A stretch of 64,000 nt of DNA from IMG/VR virus record IMGVR_UViG_3300023210_000031, positions 1 through 64,000 of that record; one strand, given 5' to 3'. The notes beneath the pieces were generated by a model that did no database searches, was not told the DNA's origin, and saw only the letters and a list, made by a program, of their open reading frames with translations. Below, piece by piece: positions 37,020-45,371 of this stretch (position 1 is its first letter; each line of letters starts with the position of its first letter). The stretch comes from a virus. The position numbers were made by a program, and so were the translations under genes.

Positions 37020-37499
37020 TTACCTAGTGATCGCTCCCATCAGCGGGTTTTGTTGCTTCCAGTGGTCCCGAAAAACAACAACTGCAGACGGAAATGGAGC
37101 TGACATACTGCTATCGCTAAATTTGATTCGCCCTTTTATGAAGTAGATCTCGGCGGCTTTCATACAATATTCGTGCCAATACGATGTATCAGTCCGAGAA
37201 GGTATCAGCATTACAACAGTGGTCTTTTCTTTTCGACTCTCGTCGTAAGCCTTTTTTACCCAGCTCTTTATCGCCTTGCCATATGGTGGGTTGACGAATA
37301 TTGATTTGTTCGGTCCCCATTCCTGTGCTAGTCCGTCGTCGTCCTCCGTAAAGAAGTTCTTACATTTAGCATTATCGGTGGAGGCACAAGGATCCAAATC
37401 AAAGCTGAACTCCTCGTTTAGTTTGTCGAACAGCTTTTGAGGAGTTTCCCAACTCATATCTTTACTGCTAAACATAACCTTTTTTGTATTCTTATCCAT
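37020..37499 (-). CDS. Phage-type DNA N6-adenine methyltransferase
   Basis: 159 residues, the length of the phage Dam family (PF05869-like). Signature: WETPQKLFDKLNEEFSFDLD (start), IFVNPPYGKAIKSW (catalytic NPPY), TVVMLIPSRTDTSYWHEY and AEIYFIKGRIKF. It transfers methyl groups to adenine N6 and is the third DNA methyltransferase in the window, unrelated to the D12 enzyme. It may block host restriction or mark phage DNA. Confidence 0.85.
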   Translation of the reverse strand: MDKNTKKVMFSSKDMSWETPQKLFDKLNEEFSFDLDPCASTDNAKCKNFFTEDDDGLAQEWGPNKSIFVNPPYGKAIKSWVKKAYDESRKEKTTVVMLIPSRTDTSYWHEYCMKAAEIYFIKGRIKFSDSSMSAPFPSAVVVFRDHWKQQNPLMGAITR

Positions 37500-37520
37500 T
37501 TTCCATTCCTTTTCTTGTGA

Positions 37521-37640
37521 CTATTGTTTCCTGTAATATTTGGTTATAGTCCATATGAAGATTCCAACAAATGCCCAGGGCATCAGTGTCTCCGTGGCTA
37601 GGAGTAAAAAGTCTACTCCTAGCCAATCATTCTCCGGCAT
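37521..37640 (-). CDS. 39-residue membrane microprotein
   Basis: ATG 37640 has GAGGAG 8 bases upstream. MPENDWLGVDFLLLATETLM is followed by PWAFVGIFIWTITKYYRKQ: one membrane helix and a basic end. It overlaps the end of the upstream microprotein gene. Function unknown. Confidence 0.55.
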   Translation of the reverse strand: MPENDWLGVDFLLLATETLMPWAFVGIFIWTITKYYRKQ

Positions 37641-37776
37641 CATTGAACTCCTCACACATTCGCTCAAGCCCCATTGGAGCCGTGAAAGCTGAAAGAAGGA
37701 GGGCTGTGATAATGAAGCCTGCTAATGATGCTATTATTATCAAAAAGATACCATCATAATGTTTTTTGCCGCTCAA
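37627..37776 (-). CDS. 49-residue membrane microprotein, TTG start
   Basis: A TTG at 37776 with GGGGAG about 6 bases upstream overlaps the TGA of the dUTPase gene (TTGA), giving MSGKKHYDGIFLIIIASLAG and FIITALLLSAFTAPMGLERM, ending DAGE. A single long membrane helix and a short acidic tail. Coupled translation with dUTPase is likely. Confidence 0.5.
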   Translation of the reverse strand: MSGKKHYDGIFLIIIASLAGFIITALLLSAFTAPMGLERMCEEFNDAGE

Positions 37777-38303
37777 GACCGCTCCCCTTCGAAGTCGAAG
37801 CACATATCAGCATACACAGGAAGCTTCGAAAGCAGATCCTGCTTCTTGTTGTCGGTGCTCCCAAGTGCGCCATCCTTACGATCACTCATCGCTATTGGAT
37901 AGTAGTTATACAAATCTTGGTCATGCTTCTCGAATGCCTTGAAGTGGACAATCGGATACATCACCACCTGGGCAATTTTATCACCTGGACTGATTTGTCG
38001 CTGCTCTGTGCCAACATTGTGTAGGTTGACAAAGACTTCGCCATCGTAGCCTGGGTCGATAACACAGGCTCCGACCAGCAGATTCTTCTTGGAAGCATTA
38101 CCAGAGCGGTTCTTCACCTCCAAGCAGTATCCGTGAGGAATACCAAACTTGTAGCCTGTCTGAAACAGCTTGCTTTGACCGGGCTCGATTGAAATCGACT
38201 CTTTGTTTTCTGGATTGAAAAACAAATCCAATCCTGCATCGCTCGGGTTTGCCCGTTCGGGAGGCAAAGCATCTTCTCTTACTCTTACATATTCTAGTAT
38301 CAT
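37773..38303 (-). CDS. dut: dUTPase
   Basis: 176 residues, trimeric dUTPase type. All five motifs are present: DAGLDLFF, RSGNASKK, GACVIDPGYDGEV, SPGDKIAQVV and the P-loop-like RKDGALGSTD. It converts dUTP to dUMP and PPi, keeping uracil out of DNA. An insertion of about 15 residues before the last motif (EKHDQDLYNYYP) is unusual but seen in some phage enzymes. The gene overlaps GIY-YIG-like and microprotein genes. Confidence 0.93.
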   Translation of the reverse strand: MILEYVRVREDALPPERANPSDAGLDLFFNPENKESISIEPGQSKLFQTGYKFGIPHGYCLEVKNRSGNASKKNLLVGACVIDPGYDGEVFVNLHNVGTEQRQISPGDKIAQVVMYPIVHFKAFEKHDQDLYNYYPIAMSDRKDGALGSTDNKKQDLLSKLPVYADMCFDFEGERS

Positions 38304-38722
38304 TTTTTTCTTCCTTTGTTCATATCCAAATAAGTTTCTGTCGTTATTTTTACTGTCTTTGTTTGGTTATACACTTTCGTGCCCTCTTCTACATATTCAG
38401 CCTTTACTGTTGATGAAATCTCCAAGAGGTTCCACAAAGTAACATGCTGCCCCTTCTCAGCGAGAACGGCTCGCTCTATCTCATACGAGAACGAGTCTTC
38501 TCCCAGAGAATCATAATCTCCCTGGAGACGGGCATTCCGGTGGAGCCCCTTTCCCAAGATAAATCTCTGAATCTCCTCTTCCTTGCTTAGATCGGAGGAG
38601 TGACCTATGAATTTCTTGCCTGTTTTTAAGTTTGTAATCGAAAAAACGCCACAGCCAGAGTCTTCAAGCTCAGAAGACCGCTTCAGCTTCTTGAAAAGAG
38701 AAATGAAGAAGGCACGAACCAT
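38300..38722 (-). CDS. GIY-YIG-like protein
   Basis: 140 residues. From residue 24, GVFSITNLKTGKKFIGHSSD follows the GIY-YIG pattern (G-V-x-x-I-x-N-x3-G-K-x-F-I-G), then GLHRNARLQGDYDSLGEDSF matches the H-x-N-x2-L-Q block. The catalytic Tyr positions are Phe here and the usual catalytic Arg is not obvious, so nuclease activity may be lost. It could still bind DNA. Confidence 0.65.
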   Translation of the reverse strand: MVRAFFISLFKKLKRSSELEDSGCGVFSITNLKTGKKFIGHSSDLSKEEEIQRFILGKGLHRNARLQGDYDSLGEDSFSYEIERAVLAEKGQHVTLWNLLEISSTVKAEYVEEGTKVYNQTKTVKITTETYLDMNKGRKK

Positions 38723-38728
38723 TATTCC

Positions 38729-38902
38729 CTAATCCTTTACCTGGTAGAAGGGCATTTGACGAGGAAGGACGATCTTCTTGTTTCCTTCTACATCAAGCTC
38801 AAACTCTGTTTGTCGATACACAGATACTTCTTTGTCAACTTCTACCCGGACAAACTTATCCTCATAATTGTTCGGGTCGCTTACTAGTTCCATTCTAATC
38901 AT
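38729..38902 (-). CDS. 57-residue hypothetical protein
   Basis: ATG 38902, just after a GGAGAAAG site, to TAG 38729. MIRMELVSDPNNYEDKFVRV then EVDKEVSVYRQTEF and FELDVEGNKKIVLPR: a small beta-sheet protein. It fills a gap between the lipoprotein and GIY-YIG genes. Confidence 0.55.
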   Translation of the reverse strand: MIRMELVSDPNNYEDKFVRVEVDKEVSVYRQTEFELDVEGNKKIVLPRQMPFYQVKD

Positions 38903-38912
38903 TTTCTTTCTC

Positions 38913-39089
38913 CTATCGTTCTATGTGGACTACCATATCTGGAAATGCAATGATTTCTTCATCCACACATCCAGCATCGCTGGCGGCTCCAGCATCGGAC
39001 AATCCACCGTCCAAGTCGGTACATCTTACTCTATCATCTTCGATACATCCTGTCAAGGACAAAATGCCTGCTACTATAATTTTTTTCAT
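38913..39089 (-). CDS. 58-residue lipoprotein
   Basis: ATG 39089 with GGAG upstream. MKKIIVAGILSLTGC is a short lipoprotein signal (lipobox LTGC, Cys 15). The mature part is acidic and rich in Ala/Gly/Asp (DGGLSDAGAASDAGCVDEE), a style common in Myxococcota/Bradymonadota lipoproteins. Function unknown; it could be a surface-exclusion or host-derived gene. Confidence 0.6.
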   Translation of the reverse strand: MKKIIVAGILSLTGCIEDDRVRCTDLDGGLSDAGAASDAGCVDEEIIAFPDMVVHIER

Positions 39090-39148
39090 ATTTACTCCTT
39101 TTGTCTCTCAAGTATAAAATACGGGAGAGAAACAATATTAATGTTTTT

Positions 39149-42100
39149 TTACCCTAGCATCCTAAAAGAATGCCTGATGCTTCTTGTGCTAAATCCCCAT
39201 ACCGGATCGTGATCTAGTCGTGCCATGTAGGGGCGGTTTAGCTGTACACTGTCAGAGCCCTTCTTGACTCCCCAGCACTTTATTGCTGTCACAGTGCTGT
39301 TCTTGTCTATGGCTTCTATGAGCCACCAATCCTTGCCGTGCTTCGTCTTTTTCTCCACTACTTTCCTGGGAATGAACCACACAATTCCTAGCTCTGGATC
39401 ATACTCGCTGATGGGAGGGACAGCAACCTCTTCCAGGCGTCGAGACACTTCCTTTGTCATAACAAGCTCGAATGGGAATAGCCCAGTCAAGTCAATGAGG
39501 TAATCAAGCTTCTCCTCTGGGGTGAAGTCTCCTTCGCTAACATACTTCTCTATGTTCTCTACAAGATTCTTCTCTTTTCTCGGACGATCATTGGCTATCG
39601 CCATCCAGAAGTGCCTCATCCCACTAAACCTATCGTCAATAAGTTCGTTCATCGCCTGAGAGCGAGCAAGTGCATCGATGCTCTTCTTGTTTACCTTCGA
39701 GTAGAGCATCCTATCGTTGAAGAGGAAATCCTCCACCGTATTGAATGGTCGGTGGGTCATTATCTCTTTGATGGCTGTACTCCCCAAGCCCTTGATGCTC
39801 GAAAGCGGCTGGATTAGTGTGTTGCCATCTTCGTTGATTTCCCAAGTGAAGCCGCTAGTATTTACATTGAGCTTCTCAATTTCGAATCCCATACTTCGTG
39901 CTATGTTGATAGCCTTCTCTTTTCGTGCTTCTGGCTCCTTGTCTAGGAATGCTGCCATCCACTCGGAAGGATAGTAGTTCAGCAACCAAGCACACTGAAA
40001 CGATAGGATGCTGTAGCTCAAGGCATGAGACTTGTTGAATCCATACCCTGAGAAGAACTCAAATGTATCCCATAGTCTTTGAGCATCGTCTGCTCTCATG
40101 TCTTTCTCTAAACATCCCGTGATGAACCGATTGTGGATATCCTCTTTGAGCTTGTCTTTCCCAGAGCCTCGCTTGGTCAAAATCTTACGAAGCATATTCC
40201 CTTCGTCTAGACTGATGTCGTGACCAAGGCGATGGGCTAGCAATGCTATTTGCTCCTGGAAGATAAGAAACCCGTAAGTCTCCTTGGTTACTTCCTCGAC
40301 AATCTCGTGAGCATATTCAATCTCATCAGGATTGTTCTTTGCTTGGATGTAATGCTTGTCCACTTTAGCGGAGAGAGGTCCAGGTCGATAGATACTCGTA
40401 ATAGCAGAGAGATCAACGATGTTGTTTGGCTTGACATGCTTACAAAACCTTTGGGCTCCGTCTTCAGTAAACTGGAAGATGCCTGCCCATTTTCCTCTCC
40501 CGAAGATATTCTTGTATACATTCTGGTCATCCAAGTTGATAGCTGTTGGGTGAAGATTCTTGTCGTAGAATTCTTTCACATCATCAAAAGTGGGCTCAGG
40601 ATTACCCTTGTGTCGCTTGAGAACATGGACGATTGCTGACTCCATCATTCGAAGCGATGCTAGTCCCAGGATATCAAACTTAATGAAGCCCATGGGCTCT
40701 AGATGCCGGACATTCTGCCCTTCGCTCCATGGAGTCTGTTTCACACCACCACTATTGATGATCGGCATATGCTGGTCTAGATTGTCTCCAACAACTACTC
40801 CGCCAGCATGACGAGAGCAGCTTCTCACTTGACCGTACAGTACATCAACATTAGTCTCTACATCGGGATACTTTCGAAAGAACTCCTGTAATGTAGGGCT
40901 GTATTCTTTCACTTCCTCGAAGCCTGGAATATACATGCCTGCCGTCATGCCCTTCGCCTTTTTAGCCAAAGGGGTTGCCTCTCTCATCATCACACTGGTA
41001 ACTAAGTTCACTTCCTTGAAGGGAATGCCCTGCATCTTGCTGATGTCTTTTATCAGAGATTTTAGTTGAAGGGTGTTCCAGTTTGAGATGGGCACAACTT
41101 TATCGTCGCCCCACTCTTCTATCAGAGCCTCTTTCAGTTCAAAAGGATCTGAAACATCATAGTCGATGTCGGGAAAGCCTACATCCTTCTGGTTCCTCGT
41201 CATGAACCGCTCAAACAGAAGATCATACTTTATCGGATCCACTTGGGTTATACCCAGAACATAAGCAACAAGAGAGCCTGCCGCACTACCACGGGCTGGA
41301 CCTACGAGCTGCTTGGATGAGGCGATGTCTGCAATTGCTTTCATCGTAAGAAAGTATTGAGAGAACTCGTTAGTGTTGATTACCTCAAGCTCTTCGTTTA
41401 GGCGATTTACATAAACATCTTTCTTATCAAGACCGGCTTCTCGGAGCCCCTCAGTGGAACACTCAATGAGAGTATCTGCTGGCGTTTTACCTTCGGGGAC
41501 CACAAAACTTGGAAGCCGTACCTGGTTATCTGGTAAAAACCTGGATATTCTCTCATGGGCAATGTTATGCGTCTCGGCAATAGAGTCGCGTACCAGATTA
41601 TCATCGTATTCATATCCACAATCCTTTGAGTACCCTTTGTAAGATGCCCACATTTCATCACCATTCTTGGGATAAAGCTGGTAATCCATTTCGTCGATTG
41701 TCTCGGGGATTCCCGAGCCATCATCGCCCTTTTTGAGCCATCCGATCTTTTTGTATACCTCTCGCTGCTTCCACACATCGGGTCTTGGATAGTGACTATC
41801 AGCGGTACTAATTAGACTCACATCAAACTCTTTTGCTACCTCGATAATATGCTTGTTTAGTTGATGCTGTTCATCGATTCTGTTCCATTGGAGCTCGGCA
41901 TACCATCTGTCGCCGAAGATGTCCACCATCCTCGATGTTGTCTTTCTCATTGCCTCTCTGACTGCCTCAGAGCCTTCCTCTCGGTTCTCCCAGAAGTCTC
42001 CGGCATATACACCACCTAGGCAAGCGGAGGCAGCAATGACCCCCTCATTGTGTTCCTGTAGCATATCAAAATCTAGGCGAGGAAAGCGATAATAGTTCTC

Positions 42101-42583
42101 TTCCTTATAGCTCTTACTGATTAGTTGAAAAATGTTATTTAGCCCTTTTTGGTTCTGGGCTAATAGAATCAAGTGGCGTCGCCTATTCAGGATGCTCTTG
42201 ATAGCCTTCTTTGTCTCTTCCTCATCTTCGACAGTCGCACCGGATACATCATCGTCCAACTTGGATTGCCGCTTTTTGCTCTCGGCTCGCTCTTTCTTGA
42301 TTCGATCATAGTCATCTCGCCATTCCGATACGGACGGAATAAAGTATGCCTCAACACCAAAAATTGGCTTAAAGTCTTTACCTTGTTCTTTCATCTTTTT
42401 AGCATGAAGCACTTGATATGCCAGCCCGTTCATGTTGCCGTGATCAGTTAGAGCCAGGGCATCCATACCGTTCTCATAAGCAAAGTCCATGTGTTCTTGT
42501 GGGTATCCAAGACCGTCAAACACACTGGCGACACTGTGGGCATGTAATCCTACGAACGGAATCGTTGATTCTTTTCTTTCCAT
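39149..42583 (-). CDS. dnaE: DNA polymerase III alpha subunit (DnaE type)
   Basis: 1144 residues, full length for DnaE. PHP domain at the start (HAHS at 14-17, TDHGN at 46-50, LISTADSHYP), GPARGSAAGSLVAYVLG at 428-444, and the catalytic FPDIDYD at 470-476. Further fingers/thumb motifs include SCSRHAGGVV and FNKSHALSYS. C-terminal OB-type strands (IVWFIPRKVVEKKTKHGKDW) follow. A phage with a cellular-type replicase is uncommon; a family A polymerase is also present at 54175. Promoter at 42618-42646. Confidence 0.97.
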   Translation of the reverse strand: MERKESTIPFVGLHAHSVASVFDGLGYPQEHMDFAYENGMDALALTDHGNMNGLAYQVLHAKKMKEQGKDFKPIFGVEAYFIPSVSEWRDDYDRIKKERAESKKRQSKLDDDVSGATVEDEEETKKAIKSILNRRRHLILLAQNQKGLNNIFQLISKSYKEENYYRFPRLDFDMLQEHNEGVIAASACLGGVYAGDFWENREEGSEAVREAMRKTTSRMVDIFGDRWYAELQWNRIDEQHQLNKHIIEVAKEFDVSLISTADSHYPRPDVWKQREVYKKIGWLKKGDDGSGIPETIDEMDYQLYPKNGDEMWASYKGYSKDCGYEYDDNLVRDSIAETHNIAHERISRFLPDNQVRLPSFVVPEGKTPADTLIECSTEGLREAGLDKKDVYVNRLNEELEVINTNEFSQYFLTMKAIADIASSKQLVGPARGSAAGSLVAYVLGITQVDPIKYDLLFERFMTRNQKDVGFPDIDYDVSDPFELKEALIEEWGDDKVVPISNWNTLQLKSLIKDISKMQGIPFKEVNLVTSVMMREATPLAKKAKGMTAGMYIPGFEEVKEYSPTLQEFFRKYPDVETNVDVLYGQVRSCSRHAGGVVVGDNLDQHMPIINSGGVKQTPWSEGQNVRHLEPMGFIKFDILGLASLRMMESAIVHVLKRHKGNPEPTFDDVKEFYDKNLHPTAINLDDQNVYKNIFGRGKWAGIFQFTEDGAQRFCKHVKPNNIVDLSAITSIYRPGPLSAKVDKHYIQAKNNPDEIEYAHEIVEEVTKETYGFLIFQEQIALLAHRLGHDISLDEGNMLRKILTKRGSGKDKLKEDIHNRFITGCLEKDMRADDAQRLWDTFEFFSGYGFNKSHALSYSILSFQCAWLLNYYPSEWMAAFLDKEPEARKEKAINIARSMGFEIEKLNVNTSGFTWEINEDGNTLIQPLSSIKGLGSTAIKEIMTHRPFNTVEDFLFNDRMLYSKVNKKSIDALARSQAMNELIDDRFSGMRHFWMAIANDRPRKEKNLVENIEKYVSEGDFTPEEKLDYLIDLTGLFPFELVMTKEVSRRLEEVAVPPISEYDPELGIVWFIPRKVVEKKTKHGKDWWLIEAIDKNSTVTAIKCWGVKKGSDSVQLNRPYMARLDHDPVWGFSTRSIRHSFRMLG

Positions 42584-42617
42584 ATCAAAAAGCTCCTGGG
42601 AATGGGTTAGTTATAGG

Positions 42618-42646
42618 AGTATATCATATCACAGATCTCTTGTCAA
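42618..42646 (-). promoter_or_regulatory. Sigma70-type promoter of the polymerase gene
   Basis: TTGACA (42641-42646), 17-base spacer with AGAGATCTG, TATACT (42618-42623) on the minus strand. Confidence 0.85.
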
Positions 42647-42678
42647 GAGATTTGTTGAGTATTTGTAAGTTGTTGATT

Positions 42679-43326
42679 TTACGAGAGAATTTTCTTGGCG
42701 ATGTTCTTTACAGCCATTCTCTCGTTCTTGGAGAGATCATTATATGTCTCCAGCCCTTCAGCGAAAGTAAATGGACGTTTGCCGACTCGGGTCATAAATT
42801 CCGACTCTTTGCCCATTTTTATATCCCCTACGGATATTTGTTGTCCGAGCCCAGGGAATTCGCTGTTGTTAGTGCCAAGCAAGTATGCTCCCTTGCCGCC
42901 TTTTGGTATTACTAACACGGAGTCTTGGCAGAACTTCTTACCAATCTCCTCAACTCTGGAAGCGAAAGAAGGATCATCTTTGAGGTTGACTACGAAAAAG
43001 CTATCTTCCGACACTTCCATTGCCGAGGGTGTATCAAAGTCTTCGATGTAAGAGCCATCCACTTTGGTAACTCCGTAGCCGCTAGCCAATAAGGAAGCCT
43101 TCACATCTCGGTTCCGAAGCATGTTCGCGCTTTTCGCCTTACCCTTCTTCACTTCCTCTACCTCTTCCTCATACTCTGCTGAGTCTTCTACACACCTGGA
43201 GGTGTCAGATGGATCTCCACGGAAGCCCGTGAGTATAGCCGTGTCATGCTCTCCAATATGCTGGTATACACGAGACAGAGATGACTCGTTCAAGTATTGT
43301 CGCCATTCATTGATAATCTTTTTCAT
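42679..43326 (-). CDS. Conserved virion-type protein with head-targeting-like N terminus
   Basis: 215 residues. MKKIINEWRQYLNESS repeats the W-R-x-x-L-x-E tag of the ART-like protein. A family typical of marine T4-like phages follows: LSRVYQHIGEHDTAILTGFR, RNRDVKASLL, GYGVTKVDGSYIEDF, SFFVVNL, FCQDSVLVIPKGGKGAYLLG and EFMTRVGKRPF. The function is not known to me; the Asp/His/Arg pattern might be enzymatic. It has a late-type element and ribosome binding site upstream. Confidence 0.6.
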   Translation of the reverse strand: MKKIINEWRQYLNESSLSRVYQHIGEHDTAILTGFRGDPSDTSRCVEDSAEYEEEVEEVKKGKAKSANMLRNRDVKASLLASGYGVTKVDGSYIEDFDTPSAMEVSEDSFFVVNLKDDPSFASRVEEIGKKFCQDSVLVIPKGGKGAYLLGTNNSEFPGLGQQISVGDIKMGKESEFMTRVGKRPFTFAEGLETYNDLSKNERMAVKNIAKKILS

Positions 43327-43344
43327 TTTCTCTCCCTTAGTCCT

Positions 43345-43354
43345 AATAAGTAGT
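43345..43354 (-). promoter_or_regulatory. Late-type promoter element
   Basis: Minus strand ACTACTTATT, 19 bases upstream of the gene at 43326, with GGGAGAG in between. Confidence 0.5.
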
Positions 43355-43355
43355 C

Positions 43356-44300
43356 CTAAACTTCTTCTTTTGTATCCTCGCCGAAAGGATTGTGTTCGTG
43401 ATACTTAAGTATCATTTTTGGTTTTATTACATATTTCGAATATTCGTCAGCCATATATGTACAATAGTTCTCCCAACTCCCGATGTTGAAATACCTGTCT
43501 GTTTCCATAATGGTGTGACCTGTCGTGTCTAGCTGCCCAAATACTTTCTCTAACGGGAAGTGGCGGGCACTGTATCGTTCCTCTGGCGGAAGCTTGTCTC
43601 CCTTGAGAGTCTTCTCTTCATCATCAAAATAAGAGCCTGGCTCATAGATACCAGTGCCTTCACTTCTTATTATCCTCCGGAAATTCTTCCAGTCCTCCAC
43701 ATCAAATGTGAAAGACAGATACTCTCCATCCTTGACCGTCTTGCCGTTGTGAGAGATGTAAAACTTCTTCTTCTGGTCGGATATAGCCTTCCTATGTTTT
43801 CTAAGGCTTCGGACACTGTGAACTCCATACGGAAAAGAAACATAGTATTTGTCTGGGACAGTCCACTTACTTATGATCTTAGATACGGAGAATGCTCTCA
43901 TCGAACCGTAGATGACGCTCCAAGCCAAGCAGTCTCGCTTGTCTCTGTCCTTTGGGTGGATGGGGACATAGAAGATGGGTATCGTCTTTTCGTGCTGCTT
44001 GCCTCCGCCAAAGAATGAAAACTTCCTTCTGTTTGCTGCTGTCCAAACCGGATCAACAATCCAATCTCCTATCCGGTGCCTTATCAGGGGCTGCATCTCT
44101 CGATGGCACACTATCCAGATACTCTCACAGCCAGCCATGGCACACTCATAGACACTTCGCTCTACAGCAAGATAATCCTTTCCAATGGGCATCAAGGAGT
44201 CGTGCCACGGAAAGCCAAAATCCAGCTTCTCCCCAGCGACGGGAATGATCCCCGCTAAGGTAAAGTATGTCGTGTCGCCAATTGGCTTGATCTCATCCAT
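43356..44300 (-). CDS. Nucleotidyltransferase-like protein
   Basis: 314 residues. The start TLAGIIPVAGEKLDFGFPWH plus DSLMPIGKDYLAVERSVYEC and AGCESIWIVC matches the sugar-nucleotide transferase fold (strand, P-x-G/K loop, L-x3-I/V-x-x-A helix, strand). The middle contains HPKDRDKRDCLAWSVIYGSM with conserved Asp residues. The typical GXGTRL signature is degenerate. It may activate a sugar for DNA or surface glycosylation. It overlaps the next gene by 8 bases. Confidence 0.55.
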   Translation of the reverse strand: MDEIKPIGDTTYFTLAGIIPVAGEKLDFGFPWHDSLMPIGKDYLAVERSVYECAMAGCESIWIVCHREMQPLIRHRIGDWIVDPVWTAANRRKFSFFGGGKQHEKTIPIFYVPIHPKDRDKRDCLAWSVIYGSMRAFSVSKIISKWTVPDKYYVSFPYGVHSVRSLRKHRKAISDQKKKFYISHNGKTVKDGEYLSFTFDVEDWKNFRRIIRSEGTGIYEPGSYFDDEEKTLKGDKLPPEERYSARHFPLEKVFGQLDTTGHTIMETDRYFNIGSWENYCTYMADEYSKYVIKPKMILKYHEHNPFGEDTKEEV

Positions 44301-45093
44301 TCAGATACTTTCTTAGTGTCCTGATATATTTGTTCTGGGAGGGCTCTTTCTCGTATAGCCTCAGAAGCTCCTCCTCGGAGAATGGCTCTCTAAATACAGG
44401 AAGGACATCTCTGCTGGCTGTCTCTAGCTTTATAGAGAGGTTCTTTTCTCTGCCAGTCTTCTTATCTATGCCGTTCTTTCTTCCTTTGATTCCAGCATCC
44501 GTCATCATTTCCAATACCTTGAACCTGGCATAAGTGTCGGTGTATTCCACACTCCTGATCTGCTGCTCTGTTAGCCACGAGATAGAAAGAATGTCTTTCT
44601 TCTTTTGGGGGTTTCCGAAAATCCTATCAGACAAATAAAAGTGAACATCTCTCACAAAGTCATCTGGAGTTTCGAGGAAGTCTATGTCGTGAGGAGAGCT
44701 CCCCCTATCGTTCATCCAATCAAGCACCATAAGCTTCTTTTCTTTTTCGATCTTCTCATCCCAGCCATGAATCTCGGTGTCGTCAAAGACAATGATATCA
44801 TCAAAGGCGAAATGACCGTATACCGGATCTTCTGTAAAGGCTTTGAGGGTGCCGTCCTCAATTCGGATGCTTTGAGTCTTGTTTCCCATCGGGAGCAAGC
44901 CAGACAGAGACATGGTTGCGGACAACTCTCTCCATAGCTGACTCTTGCTGCCTAGTCGCTCATCAGTCTCAAAAAATAAAGGTATCCTCGGCATCGTATA
45001 GATTACGGGAATATTATAACAATACCCACATAACAACGATGCCAAGGATCCCCCAATTATTATTCTATCATATTGGTATATTTTATTCTTCAT
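44293..45093 (-). CDS. Rossmann-like phage protein
   Basis: 266 residues. YDRIIIGGSLASLLCGYCYN is a likely dinucleotide-binding turn (G-G-S-L-A-S-L-L-C-G). The middle has FAFDDIIVFDDTEIHGWDEK; the C terminus is helical and basic. This family sits next to the nucleotidyltransferase gene in marine myophages, so they may work together. I cannot name the activity. Confidence 0.55.
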   Translation of the reverse strand: MKNKIYQYDRIIIGGSLASLLCGYCYNIPVIYTMPRIPLFFETDERLGSKSQLWRELSATMSLSGLLPMGNKTQSIRIEDGTLKAFTEDPVYGHFAFDDIIVFDDTEIHGWDEKIEKEKKLMVLDWMNDRGSSPHDIDFLETPDDFVRDVHFYLSDRIFGNPQKKKDILSISWLTEQQIRSVEYTDTYARFKVLEMMTDAGIKGRKNGIDKKTGREKNLSIKLETASRDVLPVFREPFSEEELLRLYEKEPSQNKYIRTLRKYLNG

Positions 45094-45371
45094 TCATTTT
45101 CATAAAGAACAACAAAGTTCTCTGGGATTATGAATATCTTTTTGTCGCCTAAACTTACTGATCTTACCATAGACTCTTCTACAATAACTCTAGAATTAAC
45201 GGCGAATACTGGAGAGCAGTCCATAGACTTGCCCACAACCCTATAAGTGCCAAAATCTTTAACAGCTTTATAGTCGTCCGGTACCAGTACCTTTGAAATA
45301 GGAGCCTCCTCATTAGCTTCACACTCCTCTAGCATCAAGTGCCTATTGAAGGGGGAATATTTCATCAGCAC
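45090..45371 (-). CDS. GroES-like co-chaperonin candidate
   Basis: 93 residues. MLMKYSPFNRHLMLEECEAN matches the first GroES strand (P-x-x-x-R-x-L-x-E). KVLVPDDYKAVKDFGTYRVV covers the mobile loop and second strand (L-P-D-D-Y), and RVIVEESMVRS and KKIFIIPENFVVLYENE match the later strands (V-L-I-x3-D-I-L-A). It fits GroES better than the 6667 protein. A GroEL gene is present at 31727. The resemblance is by eye. Confidence 0.5.
   Translation of the reverse strand: MLMKYSPFNRHLMLEECEANEEAPISKVLVPDDYKAVKDFGTYRVVGKSMDCSPVFAVNSRVIVEESMVRSVSLGDKKIFIIPENFVVLYENE

Noticed and set aside
41407-41778. Separate 123-residue gene inside the polymerase gene
   Set aside because: It is a minus-strand frame inside the well-conserved Pol III alpha gene and has no domain.
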